Positions 1-8,727 of a stretch of 55,943 nt of DNA are shown one piece after another (the first letter of the stretch is position 1; every line of letters begins with the position of its first letter). The DNA is taken from NCBI GenBank assembly GCA_024636955.1, contig JAGXGB010000021.1, positions 1 to 55,943 on the forward strand. Reading direction: 5' to 3'. The stretch comes from Bacteroidales bacterium. Its GTDB lineage: Bacteria; Bacteroidota; Bacteroidia; Bacteroidales; Lentimicrobiaceae. The notes below the pieces were generated by a model. The model searched no databases, was not told the DNA's origin, and worked only from the letters and a program-made list of their open reading frames with translations. The translations under genes were made by a program, and so were the position numbers.

Positions 1-29
1 GTGGGCTCGGAGATGTGTATAAGAGACAG
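1..29 (+). other. Nextera transposase adapter remnant (contig end)
   Basis: These 29 bases equal the 3' 29 bases of the Illumina Nextera read-2 oligonucleotide; bases 11-29 are the 19-bp Tn5 mosaic end. This is library adapter left on the contig, not genomic sequence. The reading frame of the adjoining gene is good up to base 30 and is lost in the adapter, which supports an artificial junction. Confidence 0.97.
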
Positions 30-589
30 CTTCTGCTTCGCCCACGCGCAAAAGGAATGGCGCAATAAGTACAGAAATAATCGCAGCCATCCTGCACCTT
101 AAAGAATGAACGGGTACGGTCGTTAGCCGAATATCCCGGTTCAAATATTCTTGATGTTTTTATTTCTTTATCAGTGATGTAACCAGTGGTAGGTTCATCT
201 ATTGCATGACCATGATAATGATGGCTGTCGTGTTTATCTGCTTCAGCATTTTCAGTAACTACATCAAAAAGCCTGTACTTTTCATTGTTTCCGAGTACAA
301 TATCCACCCCCGGCATTTTACGAAGCTCATCGCCCTTAACCTGTGAATAGCAGCCTATTACAGCAACAGAAGCTTCGGGATTCCGGCGTACCGCCTGACG
401 AACTGCAGCTTTGCATTTCTTCTCAGCCTGAGCTGTAACTGTGCATGAATGAATAACGTATATATCGGCCTTTTCCTTAAAATCTACAGTCGCAAACTCC
501 TCTTCAGGGAATTTTCTGGCAATAGCTGATGTCTCTGCAAAATTCAACTTACACCCAAATGTATGAAATGCTATCTTCCTTTTTTCCAT
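30..589 (-). CDS. mtaB: MtaB-type tRNA methylthiotransferase, 3' end missing
   Basis: About 186 N-terminal residues of a radical-SAM methylthiotransferase; the rest is cut off by the contig end. The protein starts MEKRKIAFHTFGCKLNF, the N-terminal cluster-binding region of the MiaB/RimO/MtaB family, with further Cys in HSCTVT and VIGCYSQ. The radical-SAM motif CxxxCxxC is visible as CDYFCTYC just before the break. The TFGCKLN opening and HSCTVTAQAEKK context fit MtaB (tRNA t6A37 to ms2t6A37) better than MiaB or RimO. The ATG lies only 4 nt after a TAATTTTG box (594-601, minus), so the message may be leaderless. It is divergent from the response regulator at 658. Sub-family assignment is inferred from the N-terminal part only. 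Confidence 0.88.
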
Positions 590-593
590 TGTA

Positions 594-613
594 CAAAATT
601 AATAGTATTTTTG
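594..613. promoter_or_regulatory. Divergent Bacteroidota -7 boxes for mtaB and the response regulator
   Basis: Two back-to-back matches to TAnnTTTG: TAATTTTG on the minus strand (594-601) facing mtaB, and TATTTTTG on the plus strand (606-613) facing the response regulator. The boxes are separated by 4 bp, so the two start sites probably compete or are co-regulated. Confidence 0.55.
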
Positions 614-657
614 CCATGCCTGCTAAAACACACAGCAGCAAAACTAAATTAAACCAA

Positions 658-1068
658 ATGCCCGGAAAGCTTATTTCAACTATTACTGATAGTATCAATG
701 CCTGGGATGGTAAATCCATTTTAATCGTTGAGGATGTTGTTTCAAATTATTCCTATTTGGCGGCTACACTCAAACGTTCAGGCGTAACAATAACCTGGGC
801 CAAAAGCGGTGAAGAAGCCATAAATTATATTAGCAACGGCAACCACTTTGATCTTGTGCTTATGGATGTTCAGCTATCAGGAGTTGACGGATATCAGGTT
901 ACCAGGATGATAAAGGAGAAACACCCTGATCTGCCTATAATCGCTCAAACTGCCTATGCTATGATGGGTGAAAAGGAAAAGAGTGAGCTTGCAGGCTGCG
1001 ATGACTACCTCTCAAAACCAATCCGTCCGCAGGTTCTACTTGAAACTATAAGCAAGTATTTCAGGTAA
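658..1068 (+). CDS. Single-domain response regulator (REC only)
   Basis: A 136-residue CheY-like receiver with no output domain. It shows the acidic pair in ILIVEDV, the phospho-acceptor Asp in VLMDVQL (codon 865-867, residue 70 of this start), the switch Thr in AQTAY and the conserved Lys in SKPI. Earlier in-frame starts exist at 529 and 616, but 529 overlaps mtaB and 616 sits 2 nt after the predicted -7 box (606-613), so the A-rich-preceded ATG at 658 is preferred. Its segment PIIAQTAYAMMGEKEKS closely resembles PIIAQTAFAMMGERERS in the receiver of the hybrid kinase at 48938-51811, so the two are paralogues. It ends with an 8-bp convergent overlap with the DMT permease gene. A role in phosphorelay from that or another orphan kinase is inference. 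Confidence 0.85.
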   Translation: MPGKLISTITDSINAWDGKSILIVEDVVSNYSYLAATLKRSGVTITWAKSGEEAINYISNGNHFDLVLMDVQLSGVDGYQVTRMIKEKHPDLPIIAQTAYAMMGEKEKSELAGCDDYLSKPIRPQVLLETISKYFR

Positions 1069-1957
1069 GAGAACCTTTTCTCGAAGCAATAACCTGCTGA
1101 ATTATAATCCCTGATATTATCAATGTTAATCCGGCAAGTGTAGAGGGCAATATCTTTTCACCTATTATCAGCGTAATGAACATGAGTGAGAGGAAAGGGG
1201 ACAGGTAAACCAGGTTACTGACCCTTGCAGTATTCTCAGCATACTTTAATGCCTTGAGCCAGAATACAAATGTGATTCCCATTTCAAATAAACCGATATA
1301 TACTGAACCAAGGGCACCTTCAATTGATGGCATCCTTAAGTTTCCTGTAAAAATGCAGTAAATAAGCGTGTAAAAGAATCCGAAGCCGAAGTTCATGAAT
1401 AACTTTAGGGTTGCTTCCCTTTTATCGCGCATGTTCAGTAGCCAGAACATAGCCCAAAACAATGCACTGCTAAGGGCGAGCGCCACCCCAAAGGGTTCCG
1501 TAAGATCAAGGCTGAATGGTTTACCTTGTGTTGCAATAATTATAGCTCCACTGAAGCTGATGAGAAGTGCTACTATGCTGGCAGGTTTTATCTTTTGTTT
1601 CAAAACTGGCACTGACAGCAACACCAGCATCATTGGCCATATATAATTTAAGGCTACAGCCTCTTGTGCTTTCAGCAGTGAGTATGCCTTGAACAGGATA
1701 AGATAATAGGCAAACGGATTCAGAAACCCAAGCAATGCCGAGTAACCTACCTGTTTTAATGTACTTTTCTTTAGAAGAGCAGTCTGCTTATTGAATGTAA
1801 TCAGAATACCCAGGAACAGAAAGGAAACCAGTGAAGAAAAGAGTAACAATTCAGCATAGTTCAAATGCCTGAGTGTTATCTTGAAGGCCGTACCAACAGT
1901 ACTCCAGAACAAAATAGCCGCAATTGCAAAGAGGATTGATTTCCTTTGATTACTCAT
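1061..1957 (-). CDS. DMT-superfamily permease (EamA family)
   Basis: An inner-membrane protein of about 298 residues with some ten hydrophobic helices arranged as two EamA repeats. The first repeat begins ILFAIAAILFWSTVGTAFK and the second follows the short polar stretch MRDKREAT near residue 180. EamA carriers export or import small metabolites such as amino acids, nucleosides or vitamins; the substrate cannot be read here. The start at 1957 (MSNQRKS) is preferred over 1996 because a TACTTTTG box (1962-1969, minus) lies 4 nt upstream, which would leave the longer start outside the transcript. It converges on the response regulator with an 8-bp overlap. Confidence 0.85.
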   Translation of the reverse strand: MSNQRKSILFAIAAILFWSTVGTAFKITLRHLNYAELLLFSSLVSFLFLGILITFNKQTALLKKSTLKQVGYSALLGFLNPFAYYLILFKAYSLLKAQEAVALNYIWPMMLVLLSVPVLKQKIKPASIVALLISFSGAIIIATQGKPFSLDLTEPFGVALALSSALFWAMFWLLNMRDKREATLKLFMNFGFGFFYTLIYCIFTGNLRMPSIEGALGSVYIGLFEMGITFVFWLKALKYAENTARVSNLVYLSPFLSLMFITLIIGEKILPSTLAGLTLIISGIIIQQVIASRKGSLT

Positions 1958-1961
1958 CCGG

Positions 1962-1969
1962 CAAAAGTA
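1962..1969 (-). promoter_or_regulatory. -7 box of the DMT permease gene
   Basis: TACTTTTG on the minus strand, matching TAnnTTTG and ending 4 nt before the chosen ATG. With the usual spacing transcription would begin at or next to the start codon. Confidence 0.5.
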
Positions 1970-2149
1970 ATAATTAGTTCTATTAATAGATTGCACACTA
2001 TTGAATAAGAATATAAAAACAAATTACTTTTTTCTTTCTACCGGCAAACGCAATTCACTTGATATTCAAATGCATCAGATAACATAGCACAACCAAAGAA
2101 CTTGTAAAGCAGTCGTTTAAGGACCATTTGCTTTATACTTAAAATGTCA

Positions 2150-2157
2150 TAATTTTG
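2150..2157 (+). promoter_or_regulatory. arcC promoter (-33/-7)
   Basis: TAATTTTG at 2150-2157 with TTTG at 2127-2130, 19 bp apart. This is the expected Bacteroidota primary-sigma arrangement and predicts a leader of about 25 nt before the arcC ATG. Confidence 0.6.
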
Positions 2158-2187
2158 CATGCATAAATTAATCTATACCTAACTCTT

Positions 2188-3132
2188 ATGAACAAATTAG
2201 CTGTTGTAGCCCTTGGTGGGAATGCCCTATTGCGTAGTGATCAAAAAGGTACGATCGATGATCAGGAAATGAATGCTTATTACACTTCTGAACGACTTCT
2301 TACACTTATCAGAGCTGATTATAATATTGTTGTTACTCATGGCAATGGCCCACAAGTTGGAAATATCCTTCTTGCCAATACAGCAGGACACAAAACTTAT
2401 GGTCTGCCTGATATGCCTCTTGATGTAGCTGTTGCATACTCGCAGGGTTTCATTGGATACATTATTGAGCAACAGTTAAGAAACGTGATGATAGCAAACG
2501 ATCTCGACAGGGACATCATTTCAATCATTACCCAAGTGCTTGTTGATAAAAGTGATCCAGCATTTGATAATCCATCAAAGCCGGTTGGTCCATTCTACTC
2601 ACTCGAAGATTCAGAGAAGATCACAGCTGAAACAGGGGCAAAATTCGCTGCTGATCCACGTGGTAGAGGATACCGTAAGGTAGTTGCAAGTCCTAAGCCA
2701 TTGGTTATTAGCAATCAAAAATCAATTGAAACCCTTGCACGTGCAGGGCAGATAGTAATTGCAGTAGGTGGTGGAGGTATTCCGCAATTCTATGTTGAGC
2801 AGAATAAACTGCAGGGTATTGACGCAGTGATTGATAAAGACCTTGCATCATCGCTACTAGCAGTGCAAATACGTGCTGATAAATTCTTTATCCTCACTGA
2901 TGTACCTAAGGTATGTATCAACTACAATACCCCACAGGAAAAGGCAATTGACAGAATGACCATATCAGAAGCCAAGCGTTACCTTGAGCAGGGACAATTT
3001 GCTGAAGGCAGCATGGCTCCTAAAGTTAGAGCTGCAATTAGTTTCGTTGAAGGAACAGGCAAAGAAGCTATTATCACCAATGCTGAAAAGCTTGGTATAT
3101 CAAACGGAGGCACACGGGTAGCTATTATTTAA
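2188..3132 (+). CDS. arcC: Carbamate kinase
   Basis: Carbamate kinase, 314 residues (normal length), making ATP and carbamate from carbamoyl phosphate and ADP in the cytoplasm. It shows the amino-acid-kinase fold markers VVALGGNALL at the N-terminus and VVTHGNGPQVGN near residue 50. Further on are VAVGGGGIP, VIDKDLASSLLA, the nucleotide-binding ILTDV, and the C-terminal SMAPKVRAA. An ornithine carbamoyltransferase gene follows 67 bp downstream on the same strand, so citrulline phosphorolysis coupled to ATP production is the likely role. No arginine deiminase gene is present in the window. Confidence 0.95.
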   Translation: MNKLAVVALGGNALLRSDQKGTIDDQEMNAYYTSERLLTLIRADYNIVVTHGNGPQVGNILLANTAGHKTYGLPDMPLDVAVAYSQGFIGYIIEQQLRNVMIANDLDRDIISIITQVLVDKSDPAFDNPSKPVGPFYSLEDSEKITAETGAKFAADPRGRGYRKVVASPKPLVISNQKSIETLARAGQIVIAVGGGGIPQFYVEQNKLQGIDAVIDKDLASSLLAVQIRADKFFILTDVPKVCINYNTPQEKAIDRMTISEAKRYLEQGQFAEGSMAPKVRAAISFVEGTGKEAIITNAEKLGISNGGTRVAII

Positions 3133-3199
3133 TCAAAATATCTATAGTGTGTTCCAGCATAATTGAAAGTAAAAAATCAAACCATTAAAAATACTTATC

Positions 3200-4201
3200 A
3201 TGTCATTTAATTTAAGGAATCGCAACTTTTTGAAGCTTCTTGATTTTACCCCACAGGAGATCAAGCATTTATTACAACTGGCATCTGATCTGAAGAGAGC
3301 TAAGTACGCCGGTACTGAACAACAGAAACTCAAAGGCAAGAACATAGCACTGATATTTGAGAAAGACTCAACCCGCACACGCTGCGCTTTTGAAGTAGCT
3401 GCAATGGATCAGGGCGCCCATGTTACCTACCTCGGACCATCAGGGTCACAGATAGGCAAGAAGGAGTCAATGAAAGACACAGCCCGTGTTCTTGGACGTA
3501 TGTACGACGGAATTGAATACCGTGGTTACGGACAGAGCATCGTGGAAGAACTGGGTAAGTATGCCGGTGTTCCGGTTTGGAACGGTTTAACTACTGAATT
3601 CCATCCTACACAAATACTCGCCGATTTTCTTACAATGATGGAGCATACCGATAAGCCACTACACAAAGTAGCTTTCGCATATTTAGGTGATGCCAAAAAC
3701 AATATGGGTAATTCCCTTATGGTTGGTGCTGCAAAGATGGGGATGGATTTCCGTGCTGTTGCTCCAAAAGCTTGCTGGCCAACTGAAGACCTCGTTGCTA
3801 AATGCCGCGAAATAGCTAAAGAAACAGGTGCTAAGATCACACTCACTGAAGATGTTGCTGAAGGCGTTAAGGGTGTTGATTTCCTTTATACTGATGTATG
3901 GGTTTCAATGGGAGAACCTGCCGAAGTATGGAATGAAAGGATTAAGCTGTTAAGCCCATATCAGGTAAATATGGACGTTGTTAACAAAACAGGCAATCCA
4001 AACGTGAAATTTCTGCATTGTCTGCCTGCATTCCACAACAGGGAGACTGTAATTGGCGAGGAAATATTCAAAAAATATGGCCTTGAATCAATGGAAGTTT
4101 CAGAGGATGTATTTGAATCACCAATGTCAGTAGTATTTGATGAGGCTGAAAATCGCCTTCACACTATTAAGGCAGTGATGGTTGCAACTCTGGGAAGCTA
4201 A
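3200..4201 (+). CDS. arcB: Ornithine carbamoyltransferase, probably catabolic
   Basis: Ornithine carbamoyltransferase, 333 residues, interconverting carbamoyl phosphate plus ornithine with citrulline. The carbamoyl-phosphate loop STRTR is at residues 57-61, FHPTQ lies near 134, the ornithine-specific SMG loop appears as VSMGEP, and HCLPAFH carries the catalytic Cys near 273. [17 protein letters not shown] is typical of ArcB/ArgI enzymes and differs from the N-succinylornithine carbamoyltransferase that many Bacteroidales use for arginine synthesis. Pairing with arcC argues for the phosphorolytic direction. Direction is inferred from context. Confidence 0.93.
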   Translation: MSFNLRNRNFLKLLDFTPQEIKHLLQLASDLKRAKYAGTEQQKLKGKNIALIFEKDSTRTRCAFEVAAMDQGAHVTYLGPSGSQIGKKESMKDTARVLGRMYDGIEYRGYGQSIVEELGKYAGVPVWNGLTTEFHPTQILADFLTMMEHTDKPLHKVAFAYLGDAKNNMGNSLMVGAAKMGMDFRAVAPKACWPTEDLVAKCREIAKETGAKITLTEDVAEGVKGVDFLYTDVWVSMGEPAEVWNERIKLLSPYQVNMDVVNKTGNPNVKFLHCLPAFHNRETVIGEEIFKKYGLESMEVSEDVFESPMSVVFDEAENRLHTIKAVMVATLGS

Positions 4202-4352
4202 TTTCTCTAATACTGATAATTTGAATTGATCCACTTGATGGTTTAACCGGAATGTTAAGGTAGTTATGCATGTCATATAGATACCAAGTTTCATATCCAT
4301 TAAGTTCACAAGCAATTTATAAACGACTTTTAAGCGTTACATAAGCGTAAAA

Positions 4353-4396
4353 AAGACGCTTATAAGACGCTTATAAGACGCTTATGAGACGCTTAT
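4353..4396. repeat. Four tandem 11-bp units after arcB
   Basis: Units AAGACGCTTAT at 4353-4363, 4364-4374 and 4375-4385 are identical; the fourth (4386-4396) differs only in its first base. ATAAGCGT at 4341-4348 and TAAGCGT at 4332-4338 are reverse complements of the unit core, so several alternative hairpins are possible. The array spans 44 bp. Confidence 0.93.
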
Positions 4397-4400
4397 GATA

Positions 4401-4435
4401 AAAATGAAGCCCTAATCAATCAGGGCTTCATTTTT
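4401..4435. terminator. Bidirectional terminator between arcB and the GH92 gene
   Basis: A perfect stem with arms 4401-4413 and 4422-4434 (core AATGAAGCCCT) and a loop of about 8 nt, flanked by A-rich and T-rich sequence on the two sides. It can serve both converging transcripts. Confidence 0.85.
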
Positions 4436-4490
4436 AGTTTTAAAAAAGATAAGCTAGTGCGCGATTGTCAAATCGGCAATTGTTGAATAC

Positions 4491-6776
4491 TTAGTTAGGT
4501 CTTTCGTACTTGCTCATTTTTTTATTAGGTTTATTACCCATAAAATACTCTAGTTTACCACCTGAAGTTATTATATCATGGGTAATATAGGTTTTGATGT
4601 ATGGTTTATCATTTAATACGATCTTCTGAATGTAAATGTTATCTCCACCTGAGTTATGAGTTACCACAGTAAATTTTTTGCCATTTGCAAGGTTAATTGT
4701 TGCCGATGGTACTTGCGGTGAACCAAAGCTATAAACCCCATTTGCGGGGTTCACAGGGTAGAATCCCAATGAACTGAAAATGTACCATGCCGACATTTGT
4801 CCGCAATCCTCATTACCAGAGTATCCGGAAGGAGTCTCATTATATTGCTCTTTCATTACTTTAGCGGTGTAATACTGTGCTTTCCAAGGTTCTCCTGAAT
4901 AATTATACAGGTATGCAATATGATGGCTTGGTTCATTGCCATGTGCATATTGTCCGATAAATCCTGATGCATTACCATTTACATCAGCAGGTAGAACATC
5001 CAGTGTGAAGAACTCATCGAGTTTTGCATTAAATGCTTTATCGCCGCCGGATAGCTCAATAAAACCATAAACATCATGTGGAACATACCATAAATACTGC
5101 CATCCATTGCCTTCAGTGAACGGGTAGCCTCCATTACCCCCATATTTCAAAGGTGAAAACGGCTCAATCCATGCGCCTTTGTCGTCCTTAGCCCTGAAGA
5201 ACCCAATGGATGAGTCAAAGTGGTTCTTATAATAGTTTGCCCTTTGGCTGAAGAATTGATAATCTTCCTTCTTATTCATCTTTTCAGCCATGGTAGCAGC
5301 GCACCAGTCGTTAAAAGCTACTTCGAGAGCAATGCTGACCGATTGCGATTGCTTGTTCTCAGGAAAGTAACTGTATTGATCGAGCAGGTTAAAGGCTGCA
5401 TGCTGATGAGGGATTCTTGAAGATGCGTTTACTGCTTCCCATGCCAGATCATAATCTACACCCTTGATGTTCTTATTAAAAGCATCAACAACCACAGGAA
5501 TTGCATGGTTACCTATCATACAATAAGTTTCCTTGCCCCATAACTGCCAAATTGGCAAATAGCCATAGTCAGAATATTGCCTGAGCATGGAATTGATAAA
5601 CCCTGCAGTACGTTCAGGTTGAATTATTGTGTAAAGGGGATGTGCCGCCCTGTAAGTATCCCACAAAGAGAAGGTGCTATAGTGCTTTTTGTCGGGTGCA
5701 TTTACTTTTTCTGACGTACTGTTAATGTAATCACCGTTTGCATCAGCTATGTTATTTGGTTGAATGAGTGTGTGGTAAAGAGAGGTATAGAAAATAGTCT
5801 TCATCGACTTATCGCCTTCGATGTCGATAACAGATAGCTCCCTGTTCCACACTTCTTTGGTTCGCAGGCGCACTTTATCAAAATCAAAGTGTGTTATTTC
5901 AGCTTTCAGGTTTTCCCTTGCACCTTCATAACTTACGGATGATAAGCCAACCCTTATTATCAGAGGTTCATTCATATTATTCTCAAAAGAAGCTATCATT
6001 TTGAGGTTGGTATGATTTGCAATTGGTTGGTCTTCATAAATGCGCCCGCCTGCTTTCATAAATTGCTTAATGAAGGGACGTGAGAATTCAGCACGGAAAA
6101 ATACCCTTCGTTGGTTAGCCCATCCGGTGATTGTACGATAACCTTCAATGGTATGGTCGTTAATTACACGTAATTGAGCATCTATAATTTTACAAGCCCA
6201 GTAGGGGCGGCTTTTGTCAAGAGAATGATCCAGATCGATCATTAGATTCCAGACTCCGTTTTCGGTTGGTGTATAACGGTGCATTCCACAATGTTCAGTG
6301 GCTGTGAGTTCTACCATCATGCCCGCATCATCAAGCTTTACACTGTAATAGCCTGGAGTTGCCGATTCATTATTATGACTGAACTTTGAACCATAACCAT
6401 TTTTATTGTTACCTTTCGGGAAAGCATCCCATGCATTGTTGCCTCTGTGGGGCATAAAGAGAAAATCGAAGAGATCAGCAACTCCAGTTCCGCTAAGATG
6501 AGTATGGCTAAAGCCTACAATAGTATCATCAGAGTAATCATAGCCACTGCAAGGATCTTCAGGATTATCATCGGTATCAGGACTTAACTGAACCAAACCA
6601 AAAGGATAGGTTGCACCCGGGAAATTACTTCCCGATAAGCTAAGACTGTCAACAGAACCTGATCCTATAAAGGGATTCACAAACTGTGTAAAGTCTTTTT
6701 TCTCAGTTACTTGTGCAAATCCGGCGAAGCTTGATATAAGTATCAAAGCAAAAAATGAACAGACGTTTTTGGACAT
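4491..6776 (-). CDS. GH92 alpha-mannosidase, secreted
   Basis: A 761-residue GH92 glycoside hydrolase; the family consists of calcium-dependent exo-alpha-mannosidases. A signal peptide is clear (hydrophobic core FFALILISSFAG, cut near FAQ). The N-terminal domain has FVNPFIGSG, FPGATYPFGLVQLSPDT, GYDYSD and FSHTHLSGTG. The catalytic domain has SLWDTYRAAHPL, GNHAIPVVVDAF and EGNGWQYLWYVPHD, and near the end GNEDCGQMSAWYIFSSLGFYP, which carries a conserved Glu. It likely trims mannose from N-glycans or mannan at the cell surface or in the periplasm. No SusC/D genes adjoin it. A TACATTTG promoter box lies at 6813-6820. Linkage specificity cannot be read from sequence alone. Confidence 0.93.
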   Translation of the reverse strand: MSKNVCSFFALILISSFAGFAQVTEKKDFTQFVNPFIGSGSVDSLSLSGSNFPGATYPFGLVQLSPDTDDNPEDPCSGYDYSDDTIVGFSHTHLSGTGVADLFDFLFMPHRGNNAWDAFPKGNNKNGYGSKFSHNNESATPGYYSVKLDDAGMMVELTATEHCGMHRYTPTENGVWNLMIDLDHSLDKSRPYWACKIIDAQLRVINDHTIEGYRTITGWANQRRVFFRAEFSRPFIKQFMKAGGRIYEDQPIANHTNLKMIASFENNMNEPLIIRVGLSSVSYEGARENLKAEITHFDFDKVRLRTKEVWNRELSVIDIEGDKSMKTIFYTSLYHTLIQPNNIADANGDYINSTSEKVNAPDKKHYSTFSLWDTYRAAHPLYTIIQPERTAGFINSMLRQYSDYGYLPIWQLWGKETYCMIGNHAIPVVVDAFNKNIKGVDYDLAWEAVNASSRIPHQHAAFNLLDQYSYFPENKQSQSVSIALEVAFNDWCAATMAEKMNKKEDYQFFSQRANYYKNHFDSSIGFFRAKDDKGAWIEPFSPLKYGGNGGYPFTEGNGWQYLWYVPHDVYGFIELSGGDKAFNAKLDEFFTLDVLPADVNGNASGFIGQYAHGNEPSHHIAYLYNYSGEPWKAQYYTAKVMKEQYNETPSGYSGNEDCGQMSAWYIFSSLGFYPVNPANGVYSFGSPQVPSATINLANGKKFTVVTHNSGGDNIYIQKIVLNDKPYIKTYITHDIITSGGKLEYFMGNKPNKKMSKYERPN

Positions 6777-6812
6777 TGATATGGTAATTGAAGGTTATTT
6801 ATTAGGGTTAAG

Positions 6813-6820
6813 CAAATGTA
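6813..6820 (-). promoter_or_regulatory. -7 box of the GH92 gene
   Basis: TACATTTG on the minus strand, a full TAnnTTTG match, predicting a leader of about 30 nt. Confidence 0.5.
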
Positions 6821-6853
6821 TGACAGTTTTTAGAAAATTATTCTACCAACGCA

Positions 6854-6883
6854 AAGAGGTTGCCATTATCCTGGCAACCTCTT
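6854..6883 (-). terminator. Hairpin terminator after the phosphohexomutase gene
   Basis: Perfect 12-bp arms 6854-6865 and 6872-6883 around a 6-nt loop, located 27 bp after the phosphohexomutase stop. The trailing T-run on the minus strand is short (TTTGCG), so it may act as a processing or stabilising hairpin as well. Confidence 0.75.
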
Positions 6884-6909
6884 CACTTAACAAAAGTATG
6901 TTTTGGTAA

Positions 6910-8655
6910 TTATCTTAATCCCATTGCATCAATCATACCCTCAAGATTAGAACGCATGGCATTGTTTACTTCGAAGAAATGATCTTTGTTTTTGAGTTGA
7001 CCCTTAACGCCAAAGTAGAATTTGATCTTAGGCTCAGTTCCTGAAGGACGGACAGTAATTTTGCTACCACCTTCTAAAATGAATTGGAGCGCATCAGACT
7101 TTGGCAGTTCAATTGGATATTTTTTACCTGTTAAAAGTATAGTTTCAGTTTGGGCTTGATAATCTTTAACCGATAATACATGCAGACCGTTTATAGATTC
7201 AGGAGGGTTACTACGATAGCCATCCATCATAGCCTTTATCTCCTCAGCTCCCGATTTTCCTTTCTTGGTAACAGAAATCAGGTCTTCAAGATAAAAACCA
7301 AACTGAGTGTAGATGTCAATGAGAAGTTCATACATTGTAAGTCCCTGTTCTTTTGCCCACGCTGCGGTTTCAGCAAGCATACAACATGAACTAACGGCAT
7401 CTTTATCGCGAACGAAATCACCAACCAAATATCCATAACTTTCTTCACCACCTCCAATAAACACACGTTCACCTTCATGTTGGCGTATGATCTCAGCAAT
7501 ATACTTGAAGCCGGTAAGTACATCAAATGAGTCAATGTTCCTGCTACGTGCTATATCTTTAAGCAATTCAGAAGTAACAATAGTTTTTACGATATATTCC
7601 TTACCTGTGAGTTTACCTTTTTTCTCCCATTGGGTTACAAGATAGTAGATAAGCAGGGAAGCTGACTGATTGCCATTAAGCAGGATGTATTGGCCTTTAT
7701 TATCTTTCACACCAACTCCAACCCGGTCAGCATCAGGATCGGTAGCAAGAATAAGATCAGCATTGATTTCTCTGGCTTTATCCAGTGCCATTGACATTGC
7801 TGCCTTTTCTTCAGGATTAGGTGAAATGACGGTGGGGAAATTGCCGTCAGGCACCATCTGTTCTTCAACAGTATTAACATTAGTAAAGCCAAATGCTTTT
7901 AAAGCAGGCGGAACTGACACAGCCCCTGTGCCGTGAATAGCGGTAAAGACTATGTTGAGATCTTTATGCTTTTTTATGATATCCGGGTTAAGTGACAATG
8001 ACTTTATCTTATTGATATAAGATTCATCAATTTCACTTCCTATCATGACGATATTATCCTCCCCACCAGTAAATTTTATATCGTCAACACTTTTTATTTT
8101 CTGTACTTCAGTAATAACATTCTTATCGTGAGGGGGAACAAGTTGTCCGCCATCATCCCAATAAACTTTATAACCATTGTATTCCTTAGGATTATGCGAA
8201 GCAGTAATTACAATACCCGCCTTACATTTAAGTTTCCTAACAGCATAGGAGAGCTCAGGCGTTGGACGGAGGTTTTCAAATAAGTATACCTTTATACCAT
8301 TGGCAGCCAGGATATTTGCAGCAACCTGTGCGAAATACTGTGATTTGTTCCTTGAATCGAAAGCTATAGCTGCACTTATCCCGTTTTCAATCGGAAAACT
8401 GGATAGCAGGTAGTTAGCAAGTCCTTGTGTTGCAGTACCCACGGTATATTTATTCATCCTGTTAGTACCTGTACCCATGATGCCGCGCAGGCCACCGGTG
8501 CCAAATTCAAGGTCGCGATAGAAACTTTCAATCAGTTCTGATTCATCAAACTGGATCATATTCTGCACTGCAAGGCGTGTGTCCTCATCATAACTGTCTT
8601 GCAGCCACTGATTAGCTTTTTCAATGATTGCCGGGTCTACAACTTTCGTATTCAT
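6910..8655 (-). CDS. Phosphoglucomutase / phosphomannomutase
   Basis: An alpha-D-phosphohexomutase of 581 residues, the long form common in Bacteroidota and Firmicutes. Landmarks in order are GTGGLRGIMGTG near residue 50, the phosphoserine loop TASHNPKEYNGYK near 155, the metal-binding ATDPDADRVG near 305, the sugar-recognition GGGEESYGY near 402 and the phosphate-binding RPSGTEPK near 538. It interconverts hexose 1- and 6-phosphates, feeding UDP-glucose and GDP-mannose. It lies in the same direction as the GH92 gene and a nucleotide-sugar operon. Glucose versus mannose preference cannot be decided from these motifs. Confidence 0.93.
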   Translation of the reverse strand: MNTKVVDPAIIEKANQWLQDSYDEDTRLAVQNMIQFDESELIESFYRDLEFGTGGLRGIMGTGTNRMNKYTVGTATQGLANYLLSSFPIENGISAAIAFDSRNKSQYFAQVAANILAANGIKVYLFENLRPTPELSYAVRKLKCKAGIVITASHNPKEYNGYKVYWDDGGQLVPPHDKNVITEVQKIKSVDDIKFTGGEDNIVMIGSEIDESYINKIKSLSLNPDIIKKHKDLNIVFTAIHGTGAVSVPPALKAFGFTNVNTVEEQMVPDGNFPTVISPNPEEKAAMSMALDKAREINADLILATDPDADRVGVGVKDNKGQYILLNGNQSASLLIYYLVTQWEKKGKLTGKEYIVKTIVTSELLKDIARSRNIDSFDVLTGFKYIAEIIRQHEGERVFIGGGEESYGYLVGDFVRDKDAVSSCCMLAETAAWAKEQGLTMYELLIDIYTQFGFYLEDLISVTKKGKSGAEEIKAMMDGYRSNPPESINGLHVLSVKDYQAQTETILLTGKKYPIELPKSDALQFILEGGSKITVRPSGTEPKIKFYFGVKGQLKNKDHFFEVNNAMRSNLEGMIDAMGLR

Positions 8656-8727
8656 AATTCAGTATTTTATTATTTTTTGAGTAATTTTAATCTTAATAAC
8701 ACCGGAGTTAATTGGTGGTTCATGATC

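Noticed and set aside
529-1068. Longer 179-residue version of the response regulator
   Set aside because: It overlaps the 5' end of mtaB and both promoter boxes; the extra residues do not belong to the REC fold.
4353-4396. Mobile-element end or replication iterons
   Set aside because: No transposase, replication gene or terminal inverted repeats adjoin it; the position is between two convergent metabolic genes.
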